Positions 1 to 9,841 of a stretch of 64,000 bases of DNA are shown piece after piece. Both the position numbers and the translations under genes were made by a program. The stretch lies in NCBI RefSeq assembly GCF_014192515.1, contig NZ_JACHYB010000001.1, forward strand, positions 1,116,001-1,180,000, written 5' to 3'. The notes under the pieces were generated by a model, which saw only the letters and a list, made by a program, of their open reading frames with translations, did not search any database and was not told the DNA's origin. Origin of the DNA: Microbacter margulisiae (GTDB taxonomy: Bacteria; Bacteroidota; Bacteroidia; Bacteroidales; Paludibacteraceae). Numbering within the stretch: position 1 is the stretch's first letter; every line of letters starts with the position of its first letter.

Positions 1-691
1 GTGAAGAATAAAGCGGGGTATGCAGTCCGGTGACTTTGCTGTAGCCATTTACCAAATCATACGACATAAGATTTACATAATTCACTAAAGGGACTACTTT
101 GCGCCAATCAATAGAATATCTTAAATATGTATCAAAACCTCCGGCTGCAAAGCTGATGATTTTATGCTTTCCTAATTCATGCCGCAAACTTTTAATTAAT
201 TCCGTAAAGTGATGTTTATCCTCGGGCGTAAACAGATGACCCGGATATCCCTGGATAGTTGGATATTCCCAATCTAAATCGATCCCGTCCAAATGGTATT
301 CATCCAGGATCTGCTTGGTCGACCGGGCAAATTCCCTACGCCCTCTTGCCGTCGAAAATGCGGCTGAACAGGGAGCACAACCTCCCCAACCTCCCATCGA
401 AACCATCACTTTCAAATGGGGATACTCTTTTTTTAAGGCTGCCAACTGAAGCAGCGTGATACTGTCTGCAGGGGAATCTACGGTTAAGCGATTCTCACGT
501 ATATGCAGGAAACTATAGATCAAATGCGTCAGCTCATTCACATGATACTGGTTAATCGCCGTACCATTCCCCGTGTAATAGGCCATCACTGCCATGGGAG
601 ATTTCTCATAGGAATGATTCAACGCAGAAGTTCTTTCAAAACTAATAGCAAAAATAAGACTTAATAAGATAAATGAATAAATAAGCTTCAT
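1..691 (-). CDS. Glycoside hydrolase family 18 (chitinase-like), 3' end beyond window
   Basis: The minus strand reads open from an ATG at 691 to the window edge, about 230 residues, so the C-terminal part is missing. The first 24 or so residues (MKLIYSFILLSLIFAIS...) form a signal peptide, so the enzyme is exported. The GH18 catalytic signature DGIDLDWEYP is present near residue 138, with the DxxDxDxE acid and its helper aspartates, preceded by the beta-3 strand motif KVMVSMGGWGG. GH18 enzymes cleave beta-1,4-linked GlcNAc polymers or the chitobiose core of N-glycans by substrate-assisted catalysis; the sequence does not tell which. It lies downstream of susC and susD on the same strand, so it is probably the glycosidase of this locus, although a terminator-like hairpin separates it from susD. 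Confidence 0.88.
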   Translation of the reverse strand, partial: MKLIYSFILLSLIFAISFERTSALNHSYEKSPMAVMAYYTGNGTAINQYHVNELTHLIYSFLHIRENRLTVDSPADSITLLQLAALKKEYPHLKVMVSMGGWGGCAPCSAAFSTARGRREFARSTKQILDEYHLDGIDLDWEYPTIQGYPGHLFTPEDKHHFTELIKSLRHELGKHKIISFAAGGFDTYLRYSIDWRKVVPLVNYVNLMSYDLVNGYSKVTGLHTPLYSS

Positions 692-778
692 AAGATGTTT
701 TACAATTTTGCATCAAGTAATGTATAGTAAGTAAAATATAGAATAAGTCATAAGCACAAATTAATTTCTAAACACTAA

Positions 779-814
779 AATATGAAAGCCACTTGTCAAA
801 ATGGCTTTCATATT
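779..814 (-). terminator. Rho-independent terminator after susD
   Basis: A perfect 13-bp stem (arms 779-791 and 802-814, core ATGAAAGCCA/TGGCTTTCAT) has a 10-base loop and is followed on the minus strand by TTTTAGTGTTT. It lies 26 bases past the susD stop, so it probably ends or attenuates the susCD transcript before the GH18 gene. Confidence 0.7.
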
Positions 815-839
815 AAAAATATGCTCTTCCCAGATTCCT

Positions 840-2774
840 CTATTGCTGTTTAGCCCACCATAAAGGAGTAGATACAGCATCCGGTCCTGAAAGTAGTTTT
901 ATAGCATCCTGATATCCAGTAGGATTACTAGTAGCAAGACTTGAAGGATATTTTATCCGTTGCGGGAAGTTTTTAATGCTTGAAGTCATATAATTTGATT
1001 GTGTCAAATTAGGCAACGTAACAATTGGTTTTTCAACATCAACATTCTCAAAAAAAGGAAGCCCAAGACGACGTTGATCATTCCATGCTTCCAAAGGAAG
1101 CCAAGGCATTTCAGAAATGTATTTTTGGGTAATAATTTTAGTCAAATGATCATTATGTACCGTTCCATTCATATATAAATTATTTGCAGGATACGTAAAA
1201 GTATATGATTCAATTTGATGGGTATATCCATTCATGCATTGCATTTGTACTGTAGCAGGTGGTTCTGTCGTATTATCCCAATTAACACATGTCCCATCGC
1301 GGTTATAATCATTCGAAGCCAAATAAGTAGCAGCACTGCCTAGGCCAAAATAATCAAAACTTGCCTGGACACCATCCTCATAAGCAGTTTTTGCATCTAT
1401 TCCAGCATTCCAACCATATAAAGCACCTTCAGCTAAAAGAAAATATGTTTCGGCAGGTTGGAAGAATACACGATGACTGGTTCCATTACGATACTGCATA
1501 GCAAGGCCAGGGCAAGTGCCGGGATAGGAATAAAAATTACTATTATTGTATTTATTCAAATCTCCCCATTCTCCACTAGTAGTTCCATTCCATGTAAAGG
1601 CACGGTCAACATGGATTGTATCTGTATTGACACCGGCTATAGGATATAGTAATCCAACAGTATCTTCTGCATAATTTCCCCATGTTGGATAATTACAAAA
1701 AGTAGGACTCTGAAAATCTCCTGGAATATAAAATGTTTTCAAAGCACGTGGATCTAAAGCATAAGGTAAACCATCAAAACTGAATCCTCTCGACGGATCA
1801 TTCGTATAATACGGCAAATGCTTGTCATATTTGATTCCCATCCAGTTTGCAGGTTTAACGTGTGGTTGTGCAGCAGCATCTACCAATGTAGAAGTTGGAA
1901 TACCTCCAAGACCAAAATAAATATTAAATTGCGTTTCCGAAAGAGACTGAATATCCCATTGTCTTGTCATCACTCCAGTCAATGCATCCCAGCCATTATC
2001 TTCAACCACTTGGAAAATATCAGATTGTTGAGTAATAAGTGGTAATTTCGCAGCAGCTTCAAATTCAGCCTTCGCTTTTGCAGGATCCACCTGAGCAAGC
2101 CTCATAGCCAATCGTAATCGCATGGAGTCACCATATTTAACCCATTCTCCACAGTTAAAACCGTATGCTTTATCCAGACCTGCATCAGAAGGTTTAGCTG
2201 TAACCGTTAAATCCATTTTAGATGTAGCATCATCTAATTCTGATAGAGCATAATAGTAAATATCCTTTACACTATTAAACTGTGGATTTGTACCTTGAAA
2301 AGCTCCAATAAGAGGCAGAGGGCCAAATAGGTCAGCAGCTTCTGTCATTAAATAAGCTCTCCAAATACGTGCCATTTGAACCACATTGTTTGTCCACGCA
2401 TCGCTAGTTCCAGCTTTAATTTGGGCTTCACCAATCGTAATAGCATTAGTAGCATTATCAAGCCACCCCGAAACATACGAATAATATTGACTTGACCAGT
2501 CATCCATATTATAATCAGATGTAATGCCTTGAGTCCCATATTCATCACCTTCCTGATGTGCAGCGACTTTCCAGTATAATACAAAAGCCCGCTCTGCAAT
2601 ATTTGGATCTTGTTGGGCCCCAACTATAGCATTATTCAAAAAATATTCCGCTTTTACCTGGCTGGCATTTGCAGCCATGGGATTTACATTAATTTGTTCA
2701 AAATCAGAACACCCTGCAACAACGAGAAATATTATTACAGCTGCCAAATATTGAAATCTTAGATATTTTTTCAT
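840..2774 (-). CDS. SusD/RagB-family nutrient-binding outer-membrane lipoprotein
   Basis: This 644-residue protein starts with a lipoprotein signal peptide whose lipobox ends VVAGC, with Cys22 as the acylation site, followed by SDFEQINVNP, the usual SusD mature start. The early helical segment carries the ADLFGPLPLIGAF motif typical of SusD-like proteins, and the C-terminal part has the conserved EAWNDQRRLGLPFF segment. SusD proteins sit on the cell surface as a lid on the SusC barrel and capture glycans or other nutrients. The gene begins 24 bases after the susC stop, so the two are co-transcribed. Length fits the SusD-like_2 subgroup. The ligand cannot be read from the sequence; the neighbouring GH18 gene suggests a GlcNAc-containing glycan. 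Confidence 0.93.
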   Translation of the reverse strand: MKKYLRFQYLAAVIIFLVVAGCSDFEQINVNPMAANASQVKAEYFLNNAIVGAQQDPNIAERAFVLYWKVAAHQEGDEYGTQGITSDYNMDDWSSQYYSYVSGWLDNATNAITIGEAQIKAGTSDAWTNNVVQMARIWRAYLMTEAADLFGPLPLIGAFQGTNPQFNSVKDIYYYALSELDDATSKMDLTVTAKPSDAGLDKAYGFNCGEWVKYGDSMRLRLAMRLAQVDPAKAKAEFEAAAKLPLITQQSDIFQVVEDNGWDALTGVMTRQWDIQSLSETQFNIYFGLGGIPTSTLVDAAAQPHVKPANWMGIKYDKHLPYYTNDPSRGFSFDGLPYALDPRALKTFYIPGDFQSPTFCNYPTWGNYAEDTVGLLYPIAGVNTDTIHVDRAFTWNGTTSGEWGDLNKYNNSNFYSYPGTCPGLAMQYRNGTSHRVFFQPAETYFLLAEGALYGWNAGIDAKTAYEDGVQASFDYFGLGSAATYLASNDYNRDGTCVNWDNTTEPPATVQMQCMNGYTHQIESYTFTYPANNLYMNGTVHNDHLTKIITQKYISEMPWLPLEAWNDQRRLGLPFFENVDVEKPIVTLPNLTQSNYMTSSIKNFPQRIKYPSSLATSNPTGYQDAIKLLSGPDAVSTPLWWAKQQ

Positions 2775-2798
2775 GACATGTTTTTTTAATAGATTAGC

Positions 2799-5700
2799 TT
2801 AGAATCCAAAGGACACATTAAATGTATAGGTTCTTAAAGTAGGTTGTGCAGCATTTTCAAAACCTGTTGCATTAGTTGATGTAGCAAACACGGCTTCTGG
2901 ATCTACTCCATGCATTTTACTATAGAGCATGAAAGCATTGTTACACGATGCAGAGAGTTGTATAGCTTGAAATGGAGTATGACGTAATAACTTCTTATTG
3001 AATGTATAACTCAATTCAATATTCCGGATTCGAATATTTGTTGCATCATATACGTTAGCTTCATCAATACCCAGATTACCACTTGAAGCAATTCCTTTTG
3101 TCCAATAATCCTGTACGCTTACTTTAGTTGTATTGGGGGTATAGCCTCCATTCCCATCTGAAGTCACACCAGGGACAACAAAATCCTGACGCTGCCCATT
3201 AGGAGCTGTTACTGCTGCAACACCTGCCATTTGCAAGTTGAAATTGGTTGCAGAATACATCTTTCCACCAAATCGCATATCAACCATCATGCTTAATTGA
3301 AATCCTTTGAATCCCCACGAGGAGGTAAAACTCCAAAGCGCTTTTGGTTGTTGTGATCCTAAATAATAAGATTGTCCATCTGAGGTAGGCAATCCGTTAT
3401 TTAATATCATCTTGCCATTATATGGACTTTTAGGATCGGCTACCCGTGCAAATTTTGTTCCGTAAATAGCCCCATATATTTCTCCAGGAACTGCAAGTAT
3501 CTGTAAATTATCAAAACCACCTAAGGCATATTTTGTTACTCCAGGATACAGAGAAATAATTTTGTTCTGATTGGATGAAAAGTTGCTTGATAAAAGCCAT
3601 GTAAAACTATTCTTTAATTGAAGAAGAGTTGCATTAGCTTGAACTTCAACACCTTTATTCTGAATATTTCCCGCATTGATTTTCATCGATGAATATCCAC
3701 TCATAGGATCTATGGGTAAATTAAGTAATTGACGTGTTGCATTCGATTTATATAATGAAACATCAAGGCTTAATCGATTTTGTAGGAAATGAAGCTCTGT
3801 CCCTACTTCATACGAAGAAATCAACTCATTTTTTACATTTTCATTAAACAATGTACTACTCCCATTACTTGCTGTTACAGATCCTAATGGATCTTTTGAT
3901 ATAGAGTATGTGTTATACAACTGATAAGGACTTAAATCATTTCCAACTTGAGCAAAAGACGCTCTTAGCTTTGCAAAATCAAACCAGGATGGCATACCAG
4001 ACCCTATTTTATTGAGCATATCATTTATCACCCATGAAAAATTCAATGAAGGATAAAAAAATGAACGATTTTCCGGACTTAGAGTTGATGTCCAGTCATT
4101 ACGCAGAGTTCCATCCAAAAATAAATAACCATCCCAGTTTAGTTGCAATGAACCATAAACAGAATTAATTTTCTTTTCACTAAATGACTGGTTGATACTA
4201 GGGTTTCCTACCGCATTATTCAGCGTAAAAAGATTTGGTACCACTAATGCTCCTGCGCTTCCACCTATCGAACTGGATTGAGTTTCCATTAAGTTACCTC
4301 CAAGGTTTACCATTCCCCCTAATTTACCAAAAACATTATCCTTGTGAGCTGTGAGCAGAGTACTATAATCATTTTCAAAGAATTGATCCTTACTGGTACC
4401 ATAGGATCCTGTAATTGCTAATGGACTTCCAGCATAGGTTTGATTTAAATATCGGGTTGAGTACAAATCACTACCGGCTTTAACGTCTAAATTCAACCAA
4501 TTGGTAAAATCATATTTCAAGGAAGCAAACATCAAGAAACGATCCCGGGTATCCTGATTCAAATTGTATTTTATCAGCCAATAAGGATTATATCCATTTG
4601 TGTTATACCATATCATACTCCCATATTTATCTGTCGGAGGATTAAACTGCCGAATATCCAACGAACGTGGGGTAGAAAATAGTGTGGCAAAATAATTGGA
4701 TGCATTCTGTCCATTGATAGGACGATTCTTAGCTGCTGCATTAATATATTGCACTTTTGTCTCTAATGTCCAACGATCATCTTTCCCAAATTTACTGATA
4801 GCATGAACCATCAAATCAGTCCTTGCCAATGTAGTACCTGGAACAAGGCTTCCGTCATCTGCACGCGTAAAGGAGGTGTAAAGAGAAGTGCCTTTTACCT
4901 GTTGCTCAAATGCAACATTCTCAGTAGTGGTAAGTCCTGTCTGGAAGAAATTATTAATGTTATTATAAATATGCATAGGAACATTATTCCCATTCCAACT
5001 CTGAATGGTTTGCCCGGTTGCTGCAGGGCCCCAACTAGTGGTTGATAATTTATTATACGATCCGTAACTCCCTTGTCCAAATGTATTTTGTAATTCCGGA
5101 ACCATGAACAGTGTCTCAAATTGTGTTGAAGATGATATTCTAATGCCGAGTCCTTGCGTATGTTGTCCTGATTTAGTGGTAATCAGAATAACTCCATTTC
5201 CTGCACGTGATCCATAAAGAGCTGCCGCAGAAGGTCCTTTCAAAATAGATATACTGGCAATATCATCAGGATTGATATCAGACAACCCATTACCCATATC
5301 AATCGATGGATTCCAAAAATCTGTATTGGAAGCTCCGGTAAAATTGTTCATTGGGATTCCGTCAACAACAATTAACGGTTGATTATCTCCTGTCAATGAA
5401 TTACTTCCACGTAATAATATTTTTGAAGAGCCAGCAGGTCCATTTGATGATCTTACAACTTGCAACCCTGCAACTTTACCTGAAAGATCATTGGTAAAAT
5501 TATTTTCATGTGCTTGCAATAAATCAGAACCCTTAACCTCCTGTACTGCATAACCTAATGCTTTTTTGTCTCGCTTGATGCCTAAAGCCGTTACAACTAC
5601 TTCATTTAATGACTTACTGCTTGCATTCAAGGATATATCCATGCGTGAGGAGGTTCCCACTTGCATGTCTTTGCTTTCATATCCAATATAGGAATATTGA

Positions 5701-6245
5701 ATAATAGAATGTGATGGAACCATTAATGAATATTTCCCATTTACGTCGGTAATAGTCCCTTTGGTTGTTCCTTTTACTACAACGCTTGCACCAATCAAAG
5801 GTTCTCCCTTTTCATCTGTGACAACGCCTTCTATCCTTTCTTCATGTGTAGGTTGCCGCTCAGCTTCGCTAGATGCACCCTTTTTATATAAAAGAATTTG
5901 ATTGTTCTTTAAAGTAAAGGCGATATCTTGCCTAGCAAAAATTTGAGTTAAAACTTCATTTAACGGTTTATTGATCACTCGTAAAGTGACATTTTCCCGG
6001 GTGTTGGTGACATTGTCGCTATAAAAAAACTTATACCCTGTCTGTTTACTAAGATCATTTAAAACTCTAGCCAGAGGAGCATTTGTGACATGAAGTGTCA
6101 CTTTTTTGGTTTGCGCGTCAAGTTTTGGAGCGCTGAAAGCTTGCACCAAAAACAGAAGCATCAATACACTTAACAACCGTCCAAAAAAGCTGTACATAAA
6201 ACGCTGTACAACTTCAGTTTCTACAATGTGTCGTTTAATGTTCAT
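2799..6245 (-). CDS. SusC/RagA-family TonB-dependent receptor with STN domain
   Basis: At 1148 residues this is a full-length SusC-type transporter. In order it has a signal peptide (cleavage near residue 45), an STN domain (about 48-122, VTLHVTNAPLARVLNDLSKQ), a carboxypeptidase-regulatory-like domain (about 137-215, GVVTDEKGEPLIGASVVVKG), the plug (starting LNEVVVTALGIKRDKKALGY, with LIVVDGIPM and SILKGPSAAALYG), and a C-terminal barrel ending in the aromatic strand YTFNVSFGF. SusC proteins import oligomers across the outer membrane using TonB energy. The STN domain marks it as a trans-envelope signalling receptor that talks to the FecR-like anti-sigma factor encoded just upstream. susD follows after 24 bases. 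The 190 bases between fecR and susC probably hold the ECF-dependent promoter, but I cannot recognise it by eye. Confidence 0.96.
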   Translation of the reverse strand: MNIKRHIVETEVVQRFMYSFFGRLLSVLMLLFLVQAFSAPKLDAQTKKVTLHVTNAPLARVLNDLSKQTGYKFFYSDNVTNTRENVTLRVINKPLNEVLTQIFARQDIAFTLKNNQILLYKKGASSEAERQPTHEERIEGVVTDEKGEPLIGASVVVKGTTKGTITDVNGKYSLMVPSHSIIQYSYIGYESKDMQVGTSSRMDISLNASSKSLNEVVVTALGIKRDKKALGYAVQEVKGSDLLQAHENNFTNDLSGKVAGLQVVRSSNGPAGSSKILLRGSNSLTGDNQPLIVVDGIPMNNFTGASNTDFWNPSIDMGNGLSDINPDDIASISILKGPSAAALYGSRAGNGVILITTKSGQHTQGLGIRISSSTQFETLFMVPELQNTFGQGSYGSYNKLSTTSWGPAATGQTIQSWNGNNVPMHIYNNINNFFQTGLTTTENVAFEQQVKGTSLYTSFTRADDGSLVPGTTLARTDLMVHAISKFGKDDRWTLETKVQYINAAAKNRPINGQNASNYFATLFSTPRSLDIRQFNPPTDKYGSMIWYNTNGYNPYWLIKYNLNQDTRDRFLMFASLKYDFTNWLNLDVKAGSDLYSTRYLNQTYAGSPLAITGSYGTSKDQFFENDYSTLLTAHKDNVFGKLGGMVNLGGNLMETQSSSIGGSAGALVVPNLFTLNNAVGNPSINQSFSEKKINSVYGSLQLNWDGYLFLDGTLRNDWTSTLSPENRSFFYPSLNFSWVINDMLNKIGSGMPSWFDFAKLRASFAQVGNDLSPYQLYNTYSISKDPLGSVTASNGSSTLFNENVKNELISSYEVGTELHFLQNRLSLDVSLYKSNATRQLLNLPIDPMSGYSSMKINAGNIQNKGVEVQANATLLQLKNSFTWLLSSNFSSNQNKIISLYPGVTKYALGGFDNLQILAVPGEIYGAIYGTKFARVADPKSPYNGKMILNNGLPTSDGQSYYLGSQQPKALWSFTSSWGFKGFQLSMMVDMRFGGKMYSATNFNLQMAGVAAVTAPNGQRQDFVVPGVTSDGNGGYTPNTTKVSVQDYWTKGIASSGNLGIDEANVYDATNIRIRNIELSYTFNKKLLRHTPFQAIQLSASCNNAFMLYSKMHGVDPEAVFATSTNATGFENAAQPTLRTYTFNVSFGF

Positions 6246-6436
6246 AATTCATTTGTAATTTAAGATTAATACTAAAAGACTCGAAAACACTTGATTAAAA
6301 AGACAAGTTACCTGATTTGTTTCATAATAAATTGGGTTTAAGAATTAATAATATGTGCAAAACCTATTAGCAACGTTACATTTAGATACAACATTGGCTT
6401 GCAATGAAATTTAATCATGGCCTAAAACAAATATAT

Positions 6437-7435
6437 CTATTTAAATATCAATGATTTGTCTTTCTTGTTTATATAATAATGTACTTGGGGTGTAATAAAG
6501 TGAATATCATTTAGAATTTCTTCCAATGACTCGTTCTCAATGGTTATGTTGTATTTTAATGAATCCAATCGATTATTTTGCACAGAAATATTATAATCAT
6601 ATTTATGTTGTAATCTTTCTGCAACTTCCTGCAATGTTTCCCGTTTGATTACTATTTGGCCTTTTGTCCAATCTCCTATACTATTTTGATCTACTGTCCT
6701 GACAAAATATTCTTTTGTTCGTCGGTTAAATCCTAGCTGCATTCCTGCCTTGAGGTCGGTAATTAAGTTCTGATCCCGGTTATTCTCCATCACCTGCACT
6801 TCGCCTTCTTTCAGGCTGGTATAGGAATAGATCTCATCAGGATAGGTATCGATATCAAATTTTGTGCCTATATCTTTTACCGTATAACTGCCTACATTGA
6901 CCATAAATGGTTTCTTTGCGTTGTGAACCACCTCAAAATAGGCTTCTCCCCTTAAGGCAACAGTGCGTGTTGACCCGTTAAAGTCGGTTGGATAGACCAG
7001 TTTGGTATTTTCATTCAGTCTCACTTTCGTGCCATCGCTCAAAATGAGGGTTGATTGCTGCCCGTCTGATGTTTCTACCACCGCATACTGAACCGGATGC
7101 CTCGTAATCAGGTCGCGCAGGAAATACCCGACTGAAAGTAACAGGATGATAGCAGCTGCGTATTGCAAAGTGGTGCGAATTTTTTTCCACATGGACGCTT
7201 TAGGGATCGAATCCAGCTCCAGTGTCTGATTTAATTCATTCCAGCCTGCCTCTGTATCTGCTTTGTCGCGCAATTCTTCCCACTGGCTCAGCATGTAAGC
7301 TTCTTTCAGTCCAAACAGGAAATGCTTATTCTCTTCCTTGGCCTGCAACCAGTCGATGACCTGCTGGTTTTCGCCGTCAGTCAGCTCTTTCCGCAAGAAC
7401 TTTATAAGCAATATGTTGTCAATATCCGTTATCAT
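6437..7435 (-). CDS. FecR-family anti-sigma factor
   Basis: The protein has a cytoplasmic N-terminal segment (MITDIDNILLIKFLRKEL...), one membrane span at about residues 88-110 (AAAIILLLSVGYFL), a FecR domain (about 120-225, including the GEAYFEVVHNAKKPFMVNVG motif) and a C-terminal DUF4974-type domain ending LIFK. FecR-like proteins hold the sigma factor at the inner membrane and release it when the STN domain of an occupied receptor contacts their periplasmic part. I chose the ATG at 7435 over a GTG at 7465, because family members begin just before the LIKFLRKEL-like segment and this start avoids overlap with the sigma gene. It lies between the sigma factor and susC, the standard signalling order. 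Confidence 0.92.
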   Translation of the reverse strand: MITDIDNILLIKFLRKELTDGENQQVIDWLQAKEENKHFLFGLKEAYMLSQWEELRDKADTEAGWNELNQTLELDSIPKASMWKKIRTTLQYAAAIILLLSVGYFLRDLITRHPVQYAVVETSDGQQSTLILSDGTKVRLNENTKLVYPTDFNGSTRTVALRGEAYFEVVHNAKKPFMVNVGSYTVKDIGTKFDIDTYPDEIYSYTSLKEGEVQVMENNRDQNLITDLKAGMQLGFNRRTKEYFVRTVDQNSIGDWTKGQIVIKRETLQEVAERLQHKYDYNISVQNNRLDSLKYNITIENESLEEILNDIHFITPQVHYYINKKDKSLIFK

Positions 7436-7451
7436 CTCTGTTTTTCTTCTA

Positions 7452-8069
7452 TCAAAAGAGTCCACTCAACAAAACTATCGTTAAAACCACAGGGAAAGCG
7501 TAATCTTTCATCTCTTCACGCACAATACGGATTGCTTTATATATCTGATTCTCCACCGTCCTCACCGAAAGCCCCAGTTTCACTGCAATATCGGCGCTTT
7601 TCATCTGATGTTGCCTGCTCAGCACAAAGATCTCACGGCATTGCTCGGGCAATTTCTTAATGGCATTGGCATATAAGGCCTCAACATCGTGCATAAAGAT
7701 CGTTCCCAGGATATTATCATCCGGATTGTAATACGCAAGCTCAATTTCCTGTAATTTAAACTCCGATAAATTCGAAAAGTTTGTCTTTACCGCATTAAAC
7801 CGCAGGTGTTTAATACATTTACTCTGAAATATCTTGAATAAATAAGCCGTAATTGAATAATCCGTCAGAATATGTTCATGATTTTCCCAAAAAATGATGA
7901 ATGTCTCCTGCACCAGATCCTTCACGTTCTCCTCGTCTTTCAGTATGCCCATGCCATAAGCAAACAGCTTGGGCTGATATGTTTTATAAAAACGTTCGAA
8001 CGCTTGTATGTCTCCCTTACGAATAGCTTTAAATATGTATTCGTCCTCGTTCTTCATCGATTTTTCCAT
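7452..8069 (-). CDS. ECF sigma-70 factor (Bacteroidetes SusC/FecR-linked type)
   Basis: Region 2 of a sigma factor is visible at about residues 12-80 (FKAIRKGDIQAFERFYKTYQ, then the core-binding part LVQETFIIFWENH) and region 4 at about 130-185 (KLPEQCREIFVLSRQHQMKS, then the DNA-binding helix GLSVRTVENQIYKA). The C-terminal hydrophobic tail FPVVLTIVLLSGLF is common in this subgroup. It should direct RNA polymerase to the susC promoter when released by the FecR-like protein. A TTG at 8087 also opens the frame; ATG codons at 8069 and 8057 are more likely starts and I used the first. The stop is 16 bases before the chosen fecR start, so the pair is one transcript. Confidence 0.93.
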   Translation of the reverse strand: MEKSMKNEDEYIFKAIRKGDIQAFERFYKTYQPKLFAYGMGILKDEENVKDLVQETFIIFWENHEHILTDYSITAYLFKIFQSKCIKHLRFNAVKTNFSNLSEFKLQEIELAYYNPDDNILGTIFMHDVEALYANAIKKLPEQCREIFVLSRQHQMKSADIAVKLGLSVRTVENQIYKAIRIVREEMKDYAFPVVLTIVLLSGLF

Positions 8070-8087
8070 TTTCAATTTCAAGGTCAA

Positions 8088-8699
8088 TATAAAAGAGCCC
8101 CTGAAGAAGTTAAATACTCATTGCACAAATATGTTTAATAACATATTTTGCAGTTAAAATAAATAGTTGTAAACCTACCACCAAACAGACAGAAGACAGA
8201 ATCAATGAAAATCTGAAGATAAAAACTACAAAGTATTTAGTAGGTGATAAACAGGAATATAGTAGAAATCTGAAGAATGAAATCCAACTTTGAACGTTAG
8301 ACCTCTTGTTTCTTTTACACCTTTTGACCGTTGTTTGACCTTCAACCTGTTTTCAACCTTCAATTTTTTAAGTTCCTGGCTCTTTTTTCTCAATTCTTCA
8401 ATCTTTCAGCTGTTCAGGCGCGTAAAGTTAGCATATCTTTTAATGAATTGCCACAAAACCGAAAAAACAGAAATTACTTTATCACAACATATTAAATCAT
8501 ATCCATTGGAGGACTAAAACAGGAAGTACTCATTTTAACCCATGATTCGGTGATGCAGAAGAAGAAAAACCCGAAATGTCGAATTTTGACGATGATGTTT
8601 GCAGAATAATATTACAGGTTGTTTTATTTAGTTGTTTGCTATTGTAATATTCCAAAAATAAAAAATACATTTGCAAAGGAAATAAAGAAACGCCATGGG
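8088..8699. other. Intergenic stretch without a convincing gene
   Basis: No reading frame here has family resemblance. The stretch is AT-rich, with pyrimidine-rich runs around 8340-8410. A promoter-like TTG (8642-8644)-N21-TACATTTG (8666-8673) on the plus strand precedes a very small frame at 8700. It would also hold the promoter of the divergent sigma-fecR operon, which I cannot place. Confidence 0.5.
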
Positions 8700-8798
8700 A
8701 TGATGTGGAACATGACTGCTGGAAAGAAATCATTATGTGGGGCTTATATATATATTATAGCAGTGTGCATTTTGGTGAGTAAGAATAGAAGCGTTTGA
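8700..8798 (+). CDS. Possible small membrane peptide, 32 residues
   Basis: A frame of 32 residues starts MMWNMTAGKKSL and continues with one hydrophobic stretch of about 14 residues (GAYIYIIAVCILV), then a basic tail SKNRSV. A TTG-N21-TACATTTG promoter-like sequence ends 26 bases before the first ATG. The positive-hydrophobic-positive layout resembles small membrane peptides, but a frame this short can arise by chance and I know no homologue. An ATG at 8703 is equally possible as the start. The next gene starts 24 bases downstream, so this may be a leader peptide or simply part of its 5' UTR. Confidence 0.2.
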   Translation: MMWNMTAGKKSLCGAYIYIIAVCILVSKNRSV

Positions 8799-8822
8799 TA
8801 AAAAATGAGATAAAACATTATC

Positions 8823-9356
8823 ATGAAACATGATTCCAACATACAAATATTGTCGATATTCATCTTCGTACTCATTTTAATTCCTCTAAAAACGGTTTGT
8901 CAAAATGTTGACTGGACAGATAGTTCATATTTTTGGAAAGGTCATCTCGACAAGGACACCCTCTCGATATCTTTATGCCGGTCCCGATTTAATCCAAGCA
9001 AACATGTGCTGTCAAGTACTGGCAACATAGTGGTTTATTCTACATCCGGAGAACATCCTGTGATTGACAGAATCGATGAACATGATATATGGGGCAGTGA
9101 GTATGGATATCCCAAGTACGAGTTAAGCCAATTTAAAGTTACCTTGAATGGACAACCCATACAAATACCGAAAACTTTATATAATGACTGTTACAATCCT
9201 GACGTCAACGGAGATGGTATTACAATAGTTGTGGCTGATGACAAAAAAAGCGTTCTTGTGGAAATGAATAGTGGTGACGGTGCAAATACATATTTTGTCT
9301 GGTGGACCATCTCTTTGAATGGTAAAGTAACGAGATATATAAGTTTGGGAGAATGA
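8823..9356 (+). CDS. Secreted or periplasmic protein of unknown function
   Basis: I do not recognise this 177-residue protein. It opens with a signal peptide (ILSIFIFVLILIPLKTVC) cleaved around residue 26 before QNVDWTDSS. The rest is soluble and acidic, with several aromatic residues and a likely beta-rich fold. The segment NPDVNGDGITIVVADDKK contains a D-x-N-x-D-G run that could bind calcium, though one copy is weak evidence. No lipobox is visible, so a periplasmic or secreted location is likely. It reads on the plus strand, apparently alone, next to a disrupted gene. Confidence 0.6.
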   Translation: MKHDSNIQILSIFIFVLILIPLKTVCQNVDWTDSSYFWKGHLDKDTLSISLCRSRFNPSKHVLSSTGNIVVYSTSGEHPVIDRIDEHDIWGSEYGYPKYELSQFKVTLNGQPIQIPKTLYNDCYNPDVNGDGITIVVADDKKSVLVEMNSGDGANTYFVWWTISLNGKVTRYISLGE

Positions 9357-9463
9357 AATTTACAAACATGAAAGCATCATAAGCTATCGTTTTACTCAAA
9401 CTTACGATAAAGGTCTGCTTTCAATGATCGGATGAATGTAGATGACACAAAAACATATACCTT

Positions 9464-9841
9464 ATGGAACATAACTTTACAGAAGATGTAAAAACAAAGT
9501 CTGACAAAAAACTAAAGGAGATCGTGATTCATTTTGATAATTATCAGGAAGCTTTGATCTCGGCTGCAGAAAATGAACTGGCAAATCGTGGGATTGAACT
9601 GTCGGATGAAGAAAAGCGAACCATTGAAATCGCTAAGCAGAAAATGGTACAGGAAACCATCAAAAAACAGGAAACAGATGAAGACTGGGATGCATTTCAT
9701 CCAAAATGGAAACAAAATATAGTGAAGGATGAGAATGCTCCACAATTATATTCAAGGCGAGTGATCAATATATTCTCCATATTGTTTTGTGTCCTGTTTG
9801 GCGGGATCCTCTTAGCTATTCAACTTTCGCAAGTAAAATAA
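9464..9841 (+). pseudogene. 5' part of a membrane-protein gene split by an inserted element
   Basis: The frame gives 125 residues: a charged, helical cytoplasmic part (KKLKEIVIHFDNYQEALISA) and, from about residue 101, the start of a membrane span (INIFSILFCVLFGGILLAI). It then runs into insert sequence and stops after QLSQVK. This layout, a short acidic helical head followed by a FSILF...GGILLAINL span, is common in uncharacterised Bacteroidetes membrane proteins, where more spans should follow. Those spans are found at 10339-10635. Joining TTA GC at 9812-9816 to C ATA AAT at 10344 gives GGILLAINLKTVNN without a frameshift. Function unknown. Confidence 0.75.
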
